From Saprospiraceae bacterium (GTDB lineage: Bacteria > Bacteroidota > Bacteroidia > Chitinophagales > Saprospiraceae): DNA of 64,000 nucleotides. The notes under the pieces were generated by a model. It worked only from the letters and a program-made list of their open reading frames with translations, had not been told where the DNA came from and did not search any database. Location of the stretch: the NCBI GenBank assembly GCA_028280415.1, contig JANQLV010000077.1, forward strand, positions 1-64,000, in the 5' to 3' direction. Every line of letters begins with the position of its first letter. Position 1 is the stretch's first letter. A program made the position numbers and the translations under genes. This document shows, one piece after another, positions 1 through 8,860 of the stretch.

Positions 1-589
1 TCGTACTTTTTTAATTGGGCGTGGGAACTTCGTCTTTGATAACTTTTTTGTTGACATTTTCAGTTGACTTTTTTGGTCAACATATTTTAGGTACTGACAT
101 ATATCACTATACAATACTAAAGTTCTTGACTGGTTCTGGATGATTTTGAAAGATTTTGAATGAGAATGAATGATTAATACATTAATAGAGCTCTGATAAA
201 TGATGGAAACTTGTACTTTGGCTGAAGTAATCTTATAGCAACTATAAAAAAGATTAGAATAATTAGGGAATTCTAAATAAAAACAATATTTCCATATGCG
301 AAGTATTATTTTCTTGTTCTTTTTATCATTTAAGATTTGTACTATTCTGTAGATTTGAAGATACATTTGAGATATTTCAGAAAATTGATATTCCTATTCT
401 AATAAATAATAGCTATTAAGTGCTAAGGGAGAGGCATTTATTATAAAAATGCGACATTATGGAAAACGAGACTCCAGATATAGATATGGATTGATACACT
501 TGGATTAAACTATGACTTCGCTTTATACCATTCCCCCCTATCCCCTCCGGATGTCGTATCTAGTATATCAATGTATTGTATTTCTTCCT
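1..589. other. AT-rich non-coding stretch
   Basis: No reading frame here looks like a gene; all frames close quickly. The DNA is very AT-rich. It contains a 6-bp inverted repeat at 63-68/76-81 and a small hairpin at 434-439/447-452. A promoter-like box at the right end is listed separately. The 14-mer at 61-74 recurs exactly at 56005-56018. Confidence 0.6.
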
Positions 590-597
590 TAACTTTG
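590..597 (+). promoter_or_regulatory. Bacteroidota-type -7 box (TAACTTTG)
   Basis: The 8-mer fits the TAnnTTTG -7 element of the Bacteroidota primary sigma factor. A start of transcription near 604 would leave a leader of about 25 nt before the ATG at 629. No good -33 TTTG is seen at the usual spacing, so this rests on the -7 box alone. The identical box TAACTTTG lies in front of the gene at 62841 on the other strand. Confidence 0.45.
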
Positions 598-628
598 GAG
601 TTCAAGCTTGAATTTAAAATCAGAAAAT

Positions 629-1729
629 ATGCGCCTGTATCTACTTGTCTTTGTATTACTTTTTGAAGTTAGTCTGTTTGCTCAAAACAATACCGATACA
701 CTCCGAATGGACTGGGAAGCTTATGATCCGCCCTCCACGCTCGTCGTGCCGGAGCATCATATTGATCATGCCAAATTTCCTTTTATCGATGTACACAGTC
801 ATCACTGGCGAATGGCAGAACAGGATCTGGACCTGCTGATCCGCCAAATGGATTCTTTAAATATGAGGGTTATTGTCAACCTGAGTGGTCGGGGAGGGGA
901 GCGCCTTAAAGCGATGATGGATAATATTAAGAACCATGGATACGAAGACCGGATTATTCTTTTTACCAATATTGAATTGCGAAGTATTGACGAGCCGGAC
1001 TGGACGGAAGAGACCATCAAGCAGATCGAATACGATTACAGGAACGGAGCGCGGGGCTTGAAAATTTACAAAAGTCAGGGAATGACGAATCAGGATAAAG
1101 CGGGGAATAGAATCCGCATTGACGATCCGCGAATCGATCCGATCTGGGCAAAATGTGGAGAACTCGGTATGCCGATTTTAATTCATTCCGCTGATCCAAA
1201 GTCTTTCTGGGAACCTCATGATGAAAATAACGAGCGCTGGCTGGAGCTAAAGCTTCGCCCTCACCGCAAGCGCGGCCCGGATGATCCTGCTTCCTGGGAA
1301 ACGATTATCGGAGAGCAGCATAATATTATCCGCAAGCATCCGAATACCAATTTTATCGCGGCCCATATGGGATGGTTTCCGAATGATCTACAAAAGCTCG
1401 GGCAATTACTCGATGAGATGCCCAATATGTATGTAGAGATCGGAGCGGTAATCGCAGAATTGGGAAGGCAGCCACGTATGGCGAATCGCTTTTTTGAGAA
1501 ATATCAGGAGCGGGTGCTTTTTGGGAAGGACTCTTATAAGCCGGGAGAGTATTCGACTTATTTTAGAGTTTTAGAATCTGATGATGAATACTTTCCCTAT
1601 TATAAGCGCTACCATGCTTTCTGGAAAATGTATGGTCTCGATTTACCGGACGCAATTCTGAAAAAGCTCTATTATAAAAATGCGCTGAAATTGATTAAGG
1701 GAATAGACAAGCAAATATGGGAACAATGA
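629..1729 (+). CDS. secreted amidohydrolase (metal-dependent TIM-barrel hydrolase)
   Basis: A 366-aa protein of the amidohydrolase-2 type. The frame is open from a TTG at 608, but the ATG at 629 starts directly on a clean signal peptide (hydrophobic core ending SLFAQ) and suits the promoter box at 590-597. Metal-site candidates are visible in the usual order: HSHH after the first strand (FIDVHSHHW), a lysine in GLKIYK, a histidine in ILIHS, another in FIAAHMGW, and a late aspartate in LFGKDSY. Family members hydrolyse or decarboxylate small cyclic or aromatic substrates; the substrate here cannot be read from sequence. The signal peptide points to the periplasm or outside. It stands alone and is convergent with the DUF2911 gene. 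Confidence 0.8.
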   Translation: MRLYLLVFVLLFEVSLFAQNNTDTLRMDWEAYDPPSTLVVPEHHIDHAKFPFIDVHSHHWRMAEQDLDLLIRQMDSLNMRVIVNLSGRGGERLKAMMDNIKNHGYEDRIILFTNIELRSIDEPDWTEETIKQIEYDYRNGARGLKIYKSQGMTNQDKAGNRIRIDDPRIDPIWAKCGELGMPILIHSADPKSFWEPHDENNERWLELKLRPHRKRGPDDPASWETIIGEQHNIIRKHPNTNFIAAHMGWFPNDLQKLGQLLDEMPNMYVEIGAVIAELGRQPRMANRFFEKYQERVLFGKDSYKPGEYSTYFRVLESDDEYFPYYKRYHAFWKMYGLDLPDAILKKLYYKNALKLIKGIDKQIWEQ

Positions 1730-1741
1730 GGAGCCGTTTTT

Positions 1742-1780
1742 AGGTATGAGGTTTCAAGCAAAACCTAAAACCTCACACCT
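1742..1780. terminator. inverted repeat between convergent genes
   Basis: Arms 1742-1754 and 1768-1780 pair over 13 bp with one mismatch and a 13-nt loop. It sits between convergent stop codons (1729 plus, 1800 minus), so a bidirectional terminator is the simplest reading. A related palindrome built on the same cctaaaacct word occurs at 51430-51466. Confidence 0.5.
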
Positions 1781-1799
1781 GAAAACCTGATACCTCATA

Positions 1800-2894
1800 T
1801 TACATTTCAATGGGTACGCGAACCATAGTATCGTCCCAGGCAATAATCATGTGAACGTTCTTATCATCTTTTTTATCAAAAACAATAGAAAGCGCTTCTA
1901 TCGTTTTAGGTGTCTTTTCGACGTTTACAGTAACTTTCGCAACATTGGTAGATTCGTCATGGTTATACGTTCCCCAGGTAGGGATGTTTTTATGAAGAAC
2001 AATGTCCCAGCTCTTTTCATTCACTACTGCGAACATACCGTACTTACCTGCTTTGACTTCATTACCACCAACTTTTACATCTTCGAAAAAAGTGATTTCC
2101 GTAGATTCGTTTGCACCTAATCTCCAGTTGGAACCGAATTTTTCCAGCTCCCCGAATATTTTACGGCCTTTTTTCTGAGGACGGCTGTATACCACTCTTA
2201 CTTTTGGCTCATTCGCATCCAGCTCTTCGGGTTTTAGGAAGTTTCTTAATCTGGACATATTCGGATACTGTACCAAATCCATTGGGCTTTTGTTATCACC
2301 ATCCATATAAATCGGATTAAAGCTGATCGGCAGTTTTACACGGGTGCGATCCCACTCGAATACCATATTACAATGCTTATCATCGACTTCTTGAAAGCCA
2401 ATGGTAAAAAATTCGCGAACGTCCGGGATGTACTCCGTTGGGACATTAACTGCAACAACATCTTTAGTGATGTCTCGATTTGCCGAGCCTCCTATAAAGC
2501 GTTCAGAAGAGATTTTGATCGTCCAGTTAGTCGGGTAAACTTCGGCAAACATGGTATAAGTACCTCTTGGAACAAATGAACCACCAATTTCAACATCATT
2601 ATAAAAAATTACTTCAGTAGCCTCATTAGCACCCAAACGCCAGTCTTCGCCATAAGGGACAAGCGCTCCAAAAATTTCTCTGTCTTTCTTTTTTGGTCTA
2701 CAATACAAAACCTTTATCTGTGGCTTTGTGTTAGCTGCTTCTCCGCTTAGGTAATTTTTCCAGGCAGCCTGTCTTGGGTAGGTTGCTGCATCCATCGGAC
2801 TCTTATCCAAATCCGGGAATTTTAAATCCTGTGCATTGAGCGATAAACAGCTCAGACACATCAGAATCAGTAGAGTAGAAAGTTTAAACTTCAT
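1800..2894 (-). CDS. secreted protein with two DUF2911 domains
   Basis: A 364-aa protein. The frame continues upstream to 3062, but the ATG at 2894 opens onto a signal peptide (MKFKLSTLLILM...LNAQ) and lies about 20 nt behind a -7 box at 2921-2928. After the signal come two homologous halves, roughly residues 25-190 and 195-364. Each carries the DUF2911 hallmarks: a KSPMD start, a Y-C/S-RP-x-KK-x-R-x-IFG stretch and a WRLGANE-x-TE motif. DUF2911 is common in Bacteroidota and has no established biochemical role. The two halves look like an old internal duplication, since they differ throughout. Export to the periplasm is inferred. Confidence 0.85.
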   Translation of the reverse strand: MKFKLSTLLILMCLSCLSLNAQDLKFPDLDKSPMDAATYPRQAAWKNYLSGEAANTKPQIKVLYCRPKKKDREIFGALVPYGEDWRLGANEATEVIFYNDVEIGGSFVPRGTYTMFAEVYPTNWTIKISSERFIGGSANRDITKDVVAVNVPTEYIPDVREFFTIGFQEVDDKHCNMVFEWDRTRVKLPISFNPIYMDGDNKSPMDLVQYPNMSRLRNFLKPEELDANEPKVRVVYSRPQKKGRKIFGELEKFGSNWRLGANESTEITFFEDVKVGGNEVKAGKYGMFAVVNEKSWDIVLHKNIPTWGTYNHDESTNVAKVTVNVEKTPKTIEALSIVFDKKDDKNVHMIIAWDDTMVRVPIEM

Positions 2895-2920
2895 GATTAT
2901 GATTTTGGTTTTTAAAGGTG

Positions 2921-2928
2921 CAAATTTA
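2921..2928 (-). promoter_or_regulatory. -7 box for the DUF2911 gene (TAAATTTG on minus strand)
   Basis: On the minus strand this reads TAAATTTG, fitting TAnnTTTG. Transcription would start near 2914 and give a 20-nt leader to the ATG at 2894. This supports the shorter start of that gene. No clear -33 element is seen. Confidence 0.45.
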
Positions 2929-3027
2929 TAAAAACCTGTGACTTTAGCTGTTAAAAGCCTGTTAAACTGTATTTGGCACGTCATACAGAAGACGCTTAAA
3001 GAAGTAGGGGAACTTGAAATTTTATGT

Positions 3028-3681
3028 TTATACCAACTGATTCTTGAGGGCAAATAAAACAAGTCCTGCGGTATTGCGAACCCCGGTTTTTGACAGGAGG
3101 CTTTTTCGATGCCCTTCTACGGTTCGGGTACTGATGTAGAGTTGCTGAGCAATTTCTCCGGAAGTGTATTCCTCGCAAATTAATTTCAGGATTTCTATTT
3201 CTCTTCTGGTCAGATGATAGTTGTCGGTAAGGGTGGTATGGATATCACCTGTCCGAGGTTGCTGTATACCACTCAGGAGCGCTTTGGAAACATAATCATT
3301 AAAATAAAATCCCTTTCTTGTTACTTCCTCAATTGCCTCCCGGAGAATTTCAGGCTCTTCATTTTTTAATAAATAACTATTAGCACCGATTTTCATAATG
3401 TGATTAATGATGCGTTGATCATTGTGCATGGACAAAAGAATAATTTTTAAATCCGGATTCGTTTGACGGATTTTTTTAGTGGCTTCAATACCGTCCATTA
3501 CCGGCATTTTTAAATCAATTAGAACTACATCCGGTCGATGAATATTAATGAGTTTTATTAGTTGTTCTCCATTTGTAGCTTCGGCAACAAGTTCAATTGA
3601 ATCGAATGTGTTGATCAATAAGCGTAATCCTTTTAGAAATAACACTTGATCATCTGCAATGATAAGTTTTATCTTCTTCAT
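3028..3681 (-). CDS. NarL/FixJ-family response regulator
   Basis: A 217-aa two-domain regulator. The receiver domain (residues 5-120) has the acidic pair D10-D11, the phosphoacceptor D56 in LIDLKMP, a hydroxyl residue at S84 (LLSM) and K106. The C-terminal LuxR/GerE helix-turn-helix (about 155-210) is shown by LTRREIEIL and TVEGHRKSLL. It is divergent from the 3840-6170 unit, whose last gene is a HisKA_3 kinase, the usual partner type for NarL regulators. It therefore most likely takes phosphate from that kinase and binds DNA, possibly in the shared 159-bp intergenic region. The DNA targets are unknown. Confidence 0.9.
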   Translation of the reverse strand: MKKIKLIIADDQVLFLKGLRLLINTFDSIELVAEATNGEQLIKLINIHRPDVVLIDLKMPVMDGIEATKKIRQTNPDLKIILLSMHNDQRIINHIMKIGANSYLLKNEEPEILREAIEEVTRKGFYFNDYVSKALLSGIQQPRTGDIHTTLTDNYHLTRREIEILKLICEEYTSGEIAQQLYISTRTVEGHRKSLLSKTGVRNTAGLVLFALKNQLV

Positions 3682-3839
3682 GTTTTGGGGCTAATTTCTA
3701 GTCACAAAAGATAAGTATTTCTACGTGTTTTATTACCTTTTCTACCTGATTTTTCTGGACAAAGTTGTTCTTTATAGTTTTTGAACTTAGAATTGATGTG
3801 AAAACTAATTATTTAACCTTAATAAAAATAAACCTAACT

Positions 3840-4721
3840 ATGAGAATTAATCAGAAAGTTTTTCATCTAAGTAATTCCAATGTAGAAGACATGAAGCTGA
3901 ACTGGCAACATTGCCTTCCGATTAATATTGGAAATTTATTTACCTACAAAACGCAAACCGGTACCAGAAGGTATGATACTTATCACCTGGCGGATACACA
4001 CTTAAGGCATATTATTAATGACTTAAATTACACAGGTAGCGATGGCGTGAATAATGTTGAAACCTTAGCTATCGTTATGGGGGTTAAAAAAACTACCTTC
4101 GACGACTTAGCTCTGAGGGTAGAACTAGAAGGTACCCATTTTGTTCCGATTCTGGAAGTAGTTTTAAAGCAAGCTTTTAATGGGAAAAAAACTTTCTATT
4201 TTGCAATGGAAGCTATAAGAGACTTTTTTAAAGACCCTGCTATTCCTTTCATAGTTAGTAGTGATGGTGAAATATCTCCTGTAGTAGCTGAATTATTTAT
4301 TTTAAAATGGCTTTCCCTTACTAACGTAGAAGTAATTAATGCGTTTAACGGATTAGCGGCAAATTGTGTAAGTACTACTGCGGATGGAGTAGAAGAAAGA
4401 GGAACGATTATTTTTAGTTCCCAAAAACTAAGCCGGGTTGTACAATATACCTTTAGTACCCAGGAAACGGAGAGCATTATCAATGTAATCAAAGAAGGCT
4501 TTGCGATCGATCCCGGACAGACAAGCTTTTATGTACACCTGGGAGCCGGCTTGGAAGTTCCGGATTTCCATCCTTTTAATTTTAGGCCAATTATCGGAAT
4601 CGTTGTTGAGGCAGATGATCCGACACCTGATCGACGTAGCCAGGTGGCAGTGCCGGGTGTTACCTATTTCGATACCTCTAAACCATGTCCGCCTTTCTGT
4701 CCCTCTACACCGATAAGTTAG
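3840..4721 (+). CDS. protein of unknown family beside a two-component system
   Basis: A 293-aa protein whose family I do not recognise. The frame extends upstream to a TTG at 3765, but the ATG at 3840 is preferred because it follows a strongly AT-rich leader. No signal peptide or membrane segment is seen, so it is probably cytoplasmic. Near the middle is FYFAMEAIRDFFKD, followed by an alternating hydrophobic stretch. The C-terminus is unusual: it is rich in proline and ends in a CPPFCPS cysteine-proline motif. It is the first gene of a tight unit: the membrane protein starts 7 nt after its stop, and the kinase overlaps that gene. A role in sensing or modulating the kinase is inferred from position only. 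Confidence 0.6.
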   Translation: MRINQKVFHLSNSNVEDMKLNWQHCLPINIGNLFTYKTQTGTRRYDTYHLADTHLRHIINDLNYTGSDGVNNVETLAIVMGVKKTTFDDLALRVELEGTHFVPILEVVLKQAFNGKKTFYFAMEAIRDFFKDPAIPFIVSSDGEISPVVAELFILKWLSLTNVEVINAFNGLAANCVSTTADGVEERGTIIFSSQKLSRVVQYTFSTQETESIINVIKEGFAIDPGQTSFYVHLGAGLEVPDFHPFNFRPIIGIVVEADDPTPDRRSQVAVPGVTYFDTSKPCPPFCPSTPIS

Positions 4722-4728
4722 GCAAAGA

Positions 4729-5373
4729 ATGGATCGTTTTTTAGCAGAGCGACTGACGGACTTTTCTATGTATTCGGTAATTGTTCCCACAATTATCGTA
4801 TTCATAAAATTCAGGTTTGGAAATGATACACAAAAGTGGATAAGTGTTTTAGTACTGATTACGCTTTTGGGGGAGGTTTTGCTGAACGTACTCGTTCGTT
4901 ATCATGATAATAACCTCCCCGTACTTCATTTTTTTACCGTATGCCAATTTGTTCTGTTTGTATTAATTTTTGAAAAAGCATTAATCCCTTTGTTCCCTCC
5001 TGTTTTCTTTAAAAGCTTGATCATAGGCTTTCTGATCTTTGCATTCTTTGATGCTTTTCTTTTTAATGGATTAAAAAATTTTAATAGTAATTCGAGACCT
5101 TTATCAAGCTTTATTTTAATTTTTCTCGCACTGAGTTTTTTTTATAAAACATTAAAGGAATTAAAAATAAAATATCTGGAAAAAGAACCTGTTTTATGGC
5201 TGAGTATTGGAGTAATATTGTATTTTTCCGGAAGCCTTTTCATCTTTATATTTACGAATTATGTTCGAAATTCAAATGAAGTTTTGCTGACGCTTTGGGG
5301 AATTCATGCTATTTTTAATATAGTTTTGAATCTTTCATATTCTGCTGCCTTATGGGTGAAACCAACGCATTAG
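4729..5373 (+). CDS. multi-pass membrane protein upstream of histidine kinase
   Basis: A 214-aa protein that is almost entirely hydrophobic helices. I count about seven likely transmembrane segments (around residues 12-28, 37-57, 65-85, 94-114, 123-140, 153-175 and 184-206). There is no recognised catalytic motif. Its end overlaps the start of the histidine kinase by 22 nt, so the two are probably translationally coupled. The kinase has only one membrane helix and no sensor domain. This protein is therefore a reasonable candidate for the sensory part, which is an inference from context. Confidence 0.7.
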   Translation: MDRFLAERLTDFSMYSVIVPTIIVFIKFRFGNDTQKWISVLVLITLLGEVLLNVLVRYHDNNLPVLHFFTVCQFVLFVLIFEKALIPLFPPVFFKSLIIGFLIFAFFDAFLFNGLKNFNSNSRPLSSFILIFLALSFFYKTLKELKIKYLEKEPVLWLSIGVILYFSGSLFIFIFTNYVRNSNEVLLTLWGIHAIFNIVLNLSYSAALWVKPTH

Positions 5374-6170
5374 ACTTACCCGTCTATTTAATTTTTTTTG
5401 GAATCATGGGGATGCTATTACTGGCAATAGCTGTAATTGTGTTCTTTTTAGTTTATCAAAAACGCTTATTTGCACAACGGGAGTCCATAAGGTTGATGGA
5501 GGCAGCGCATCAAAAAAATCTTTTACAGTATTCTTTTGAAGCACAGGAAGCGGAAAGAAAGCGAATTGCTTCTGATTTACACGACGATATGGGAAGTATA
5601 CTTTCTGCTGCCCGGATTTACTTGCGTCAGTTAAATCCCGATAAAAAAACATCCGAGTATCAGGAAATTAAGGAAGAGACTACAGAGCTTTTAGATAGTG
5701 CAATTACCAGACTCAGAGTTATTGCTCATAATCTTTTTCCGCCAAATCTGGACCGCTTCGGGTTAAAAGAAGCTTGTGTAGATTTCTGCGGGCGGATTGA
5801 AAAAGTTAATAATATTAAATTCTCTCTTTATTTTGATGATGCACTTCACTTTGATAAAAAGGAAGAACTTGCCCTTTATCGTATTTTGCAGGAATTGACG
5901 AATAATACACTTAAACATGCTCAGGCTTCTACTATAGACCTGGTTTTTCATAAAGTTGGTGGAAACTTTAAGATGCTCTATCGCGACAATGGAGTGGGCT
6001 TTTCTTATGATTTACTGAAAATCGAAGAGAAGGGCCTGGGACTTAAAACGATCGAGAGCCGGGCCAATGCTATCGGAGCTCAACTTTCAATAATGAGCGA
6101 GCCGGATAAAGGCATGACCGTAAAACTCAGTAAACCACTTCCGGATTATTCGGTTACTTCTACTTCCTGA
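5352..6170 (+). CDS. NarX-type (HisKA_3) sensor histidine kinase
   Basis: A 272-aa kinase. One N-terminal membrane helix (residues about 11-35) is followed by a short coiled linker. The dimerisation/phosphoacceptor segment has H77 in SDLHDDMGS, the HisKA_3 hallmark. The HATPase_c domain follows with its N box (QELTNNTLKHA), G1 box (RDNGVGF) and G2 box (GLGLKTI). There is no extracellular or PAS sensor domain, so a partner must supply the signal; the membrane protein encoded just upstream, overlapping by 22 nt, is the best candidate. The likely phosphotransfer partner is the divergent NarL regulator at 3028-3681. Confidence 0.9.
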   Translation: MGETNALDLPVYLIFFGIMGMLLLAIAVIVFFLVYQKRLFAQRESIRLMEAAHQKNLLQYSFEAQEAERKRIASDLHDDMGSILSAARIYLRQLNPDKKTSEYQEIKEETTELLDSAITRLRVIAHNLFPPNLDRFGLKEACVDFCGRIEKVNNIKFSLYFDDALHFDKKEELALYRILQELTNNTLKHAQASTIDLVFHKVGGNFKMLYRDNGVGFSYDLLKIEEKGLGLKTIESRANAIGAQLSIMSEPDKGMTVKLSKPLPDYSVTSTS

Positions 6171-6564
6171 TTTTTATATCAAAAACTTTAGGGACTTTTT
6201 TTCTGAAAATATACCCGTCCCAATTAGGATATAATCGCGAGTTTAAAGGCGATAATACGCAAGGGAAAAATTCGATAAAAAATCAATGGAAAAATAAAAT
6301 AATACGGGACCCATCCCTAGCCTTATGGAAGCCAGCCGATAATTTCCGAAAAATATGATTTCCGTTTGACCTTCTGCTTAATCTATCTCCTGCCATTTTT
6401 CAGAGCGTGTTTGGATTTTGTTCTTTGAGTCGAGAATAGTCAATTTTTAGATTAAACAAAGCTTATTTTGAGGTGCATACCTGTGAGGTACGTGCCGAAA
6501 AATAGCTGAAGTGTAAGCTAGAAAGTGGCATTCGCAGACCGATTAATAATTTCCAAACAGGCTC
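6171..6564. other. convergent intergenic region with imperfect hairpin
   Basis: No gene is supported in these 394 bp between convergent genes. The main structure is an interrupted hairpin at 6460-6507. Its apex is TACCT-gtg-AGGTA at 6478-6490, flanked by GGTGC/GTGCC and by outer AGCT arms. It lacks a long T-run, so a terminator role for either neighbour is only possible. Confidence 0.4.
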
Positions 6565-7824
6565 TCAATCTCCCACAAACTTTCCTAAATCCGGTGCATA
6601 GTCGCGGGACCTTATTTTTTCGTATTTATAAATTACATCACCCAGTTTTTTTAAAAAGGGCATACCAATGGTTTTATATTCATAAATATTATCATTATAA
6701 ATTTGATTGGCATTGACATGAATAGTAGCAGAAAGCATAAATTCGATTCTGGCTTCAGTATCAATGATATAAGCTACATCCGTTAGGTAGCCATAAGCAA
6801 ATCCGACTTTATTAAATATTTTTATATGCTCCGGTATTTTTTCTGCAGCGCCTTCGTACATAAAAAACTTCACATAACCATCTGGCTTATCATAGCGTGG
6901 GTACTGAGCGGCACGTGGCCGGGCAGCCATCCAATGATATAAAAACTGGTAATCATCTTTGGTTAAATCAAATCGACGATACGCCGGTACTGCTTCGGGG
7001 AAAAGAACCACTTGAAGCATTTCGTGCAAATCCATCAGAGAGACATAATTTTTTTTACTAAAATCAAAAGGTTTGTCGACGAGTTTTCCCGCAGAGATAT
7101 AAGCTTCCCCTTTTTTAGTATTATTGACTTTAAAATTTCGGGGAGCTTCGCTTCTGACTTCTCCCTGATGATACAATAGCTTTTCCTCATTATAAAAACG
7201 AAGCGGGTTGGTATTTTTATTGGTATCAAAAGAAAAAGACGCACCACCATTACCCAGTCGATGAATTATTGAGCTGCGTTGAAATCCCTTATCATAGAGC
7301 ATTTGATTTAAGGCTGCTTGTCCTACAAATTCGTAAAGGCGATTATATGCATCATTATCACTGACCAAAAAAATCTTTTTGATATAATGTGCGATCGAAG
7401 GCAGATTATTTTCTGCACTGGAATCAACCAGCATTTCCGTCTGGGGCGGACTCCCGGCCAAATGCTTCATGCTACTGTATTTATGGAGGCCTTTAATTTT
7501 TAATTTATTTATTTTTTCAAGAGCGGCAAAAGCGACAGGCATTTTTACCGTACTGGCCGGATAAAAATAGTTGTCGTTCAGATTGAACGTATAGGTATCA
7601 AAATGAGGGATATTGTTTTTATCCCGATTGATTTGAGTATAAATTATTTGTACTTCATAATTAATGGCTTCCTGAAAAACCGGCCCCAGAATGTGTTCAT
7701 TCTTTCTAATCAATTCATGGAGAATATTCTGAGTGAAAGAAATAGATGACGACATGAGAAATATAAAAAAGGAGAATAAACTGGATCGAAGCATAAAATA
7801 AAAACTTTTGGTCTGAAATCTCAT
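6565..7824 (-). CDS. class-A beta-lactamase-fold serine hydrolase
   Basis: A 419-aa exported serine hydrolase. The active-site motifs of penicillin-recognising enzymes are present in order: SxxK at S91-K94 (STVK), SDN at 155-157, and KVG at 339-341 in place of the usual KTG. The N-terminus is hydrophobic up to about residue 32. The ATG at 7824 overlaps the previous stop by 4 nt; an internal ATG at 7794 would give a tidier signal peptide. At 419 aa it is longer than a typical class A beta-lactamase (about 290 aa). A peptidoglycan or peptide hydrolase role is therefore at least as likely as antibiotic resistance. It is the last gene of a four-gene minus-strand cluster with murein-peptide enzymes. 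Confidence 0.8.
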   Translation of the reverse strand: MRFQTKSFYFMLRSSLFSFFIFLMSSSISFTQNILHELIRKNEHILGPVFQEAINYEVQIIYTQINRDKNNIPHFDTYTFNLNDNYFYPASTVKMPVAFAALEKINKLKIKGLHKYSSMKHLAGSPPQTEMLVDSSAENNLPSIAHYIKKIFLVSDNDAYNRLYEFVGQAALNQMLYDKGFQRSSIIHRLGNGGASFSFDTNKNTNPLRFYNEEKLLYHQGEVRSEAPRNFKVNNTKKGEAYISAGKLVDKPFDFSKKNYVSLMDLHEMLQVVLFPEAVPAYRRFDLTKDDYQFLYHWMAARPRAAQYPRYDKPDGYVKFFMYEGAAEKIPEHIKIFNKVGFAYGYLTDVAYIIDTEARIEFMLSATIHVNANQIYNDNIYEYKTIGMPFLKKLGDVIYKYEKIRSRDYAPDLGKFVGD

Positions 7825-8783
7825 TCTTGTTTTTCAATTAGTAAGTTAAGCAATTGCCCGATTTCCTCTGTACTGTGATTGCTATTGATTATGATCCGGC
7901 AAATCAACTCGTCTTGCTCAGTCGGATAATGGAAGGCGGATATTAAAATCCGGTGGTTTAAAAGTTTATTTGCCAGGTCATTTCTTTTGGTATAAAACAC
8001 CGGATAGTTATTCAAATGTTTGAACCAGGCCGTTGATGCAATTCCCTCCTGGAAATAACGGATGTTATTTCGTAATTTAAGCCTGCTTGAATGATAAATG
8101 GATTGCCCTTTTACGAATGCGAAAAGATAAGCGGGAGGGGCTGGAGCACTGCCGCCAAAAATGGTAAGTGCTTTAATTTTTTTGATCGTTTCCCAACTGG
8201 ATAAAATTATTCCTCCCGGAATTCCATAAACTTTTCCCAATGATGCGGTAACCGTCAATCCGGCAGCCGTTTGTTTTTTCAGTGTATTAAAAATACCACT
8301 GCCGTTCTTGCCAGTGATACCCAAGCCGTGAGAATAATCAATCACCAGTTCATTTGAGGAATCCAGATTATGGATAAAATCAAAATTGGATTCCTGGCAG
8401 TAAAGCGGATCAACGGAATTACAAAGTAAAGTACTTGCCCGAAAGTCAAACTTTTGAAATGCTTCTTTCGAAAGAGTAGTTGCTATTCCTGTCTGCAATA
8501 ACGCCGGATGCGTATTTTTTTGGGAATAAACCTTTCGATCAGCATTAAGGATTTTTGTAGCCATCCATCCTGCTACCGTGCCCGATGAAACAATCAGTGC
8601 TGCTTCTGCACCACTCAACTGGCAGAGTAAATCTTCCGCTGCTTCGTAAATTTCGGGACATAACTTCGAAAATCTACTGCCTCCATAATGCAAACCGTAG
8701 CGCTCGAATCCTTCAAATACCAAAGATTGAAATGCCTTGTTGCGATCAATCCCCAGATAATTTGTACCGCTGAAATGTAACAT
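7821..8783 (-). CDS. PLP-dependent alpha-oxoamine-synthase-like aminotransferase
   Basis: A 320-aa fold-type-I PLP enzyme. It resembles 8-amino-7-oxononanoate synthase and its relatives: an N-terminal FSGTNYLGI, a GLHYGGSR substrate-site segment, a D149-x-x-H152 pair (VIDYSHGLG) for the PLP ring, and the Schiff-base lysine K184 in SLGKVYG. It is clearly shorter than the usual 380-400 aa; the N-terminal segment in front of the first motif is missing. It probably joins an acyl donor to an amino acid or acts as a transaminase. Context with muropeptide enzymes, not biotin genes, argues against a plain BioF. The stop overlaps the next start by 4 nt (ATGA). Confidence 0.75.
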   Translation of the reverse strand: MLHFSGTNYLGIDRNKAFQSLVFEGFERYGLHYGGSRFSKLCPEIYEAAEDLLCQLSGAEAALIVSSGTVAGWMATKILNADRKVYSQKNTHPALLQTGIATTLSKEAFQKFDFRASTLLCNSVDPLYCQESNFDFIHNLDSSNELVIDYSHGLGITGKNGSGIFNTLKKQTAAGLTVTASLGKVYGIPGGIILSSWETIKKIKALTIFGGSAPAPPAYLFAFVKGQSIYHSSRLKLRNNIRYFQEGIASTAWFKHLNNYPVFYTKRNDLANKLLNHRILISAFHYPTEQDELICRIIINSNHSTEEIGQLLNLLIEKQE

Positions 8784-8860
8784 GTAGTAAACAAGGTTTA
8801 AAATTGATTTTCCGTATAATGATGAACGGTCCGCAGTTTACCGGACGCAAGTATGATCTG

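Noticed and set aside
608-628. TTG start of the amidohydrolase at 608
   Set aside because: It would leave almost no leader behind the predicted promoter and places a charged segment ahead of the signal peptide; the ATG at 629 fits better.
2895-3062. N-terminal extension of the DUF2911 protein to 3062
   Set aside because: The extension has no domain character, overlaps the end of the response regulator frame, and hides a clean signal peptide starting at 2894.
6565-7824. Antibiotic-resistance beta-lactamase
   Set aside because: The catalytic motifs fit the fold, but the length, the KVG motif and the murein-peptide gene context give no specific support for drug hydrolysis.
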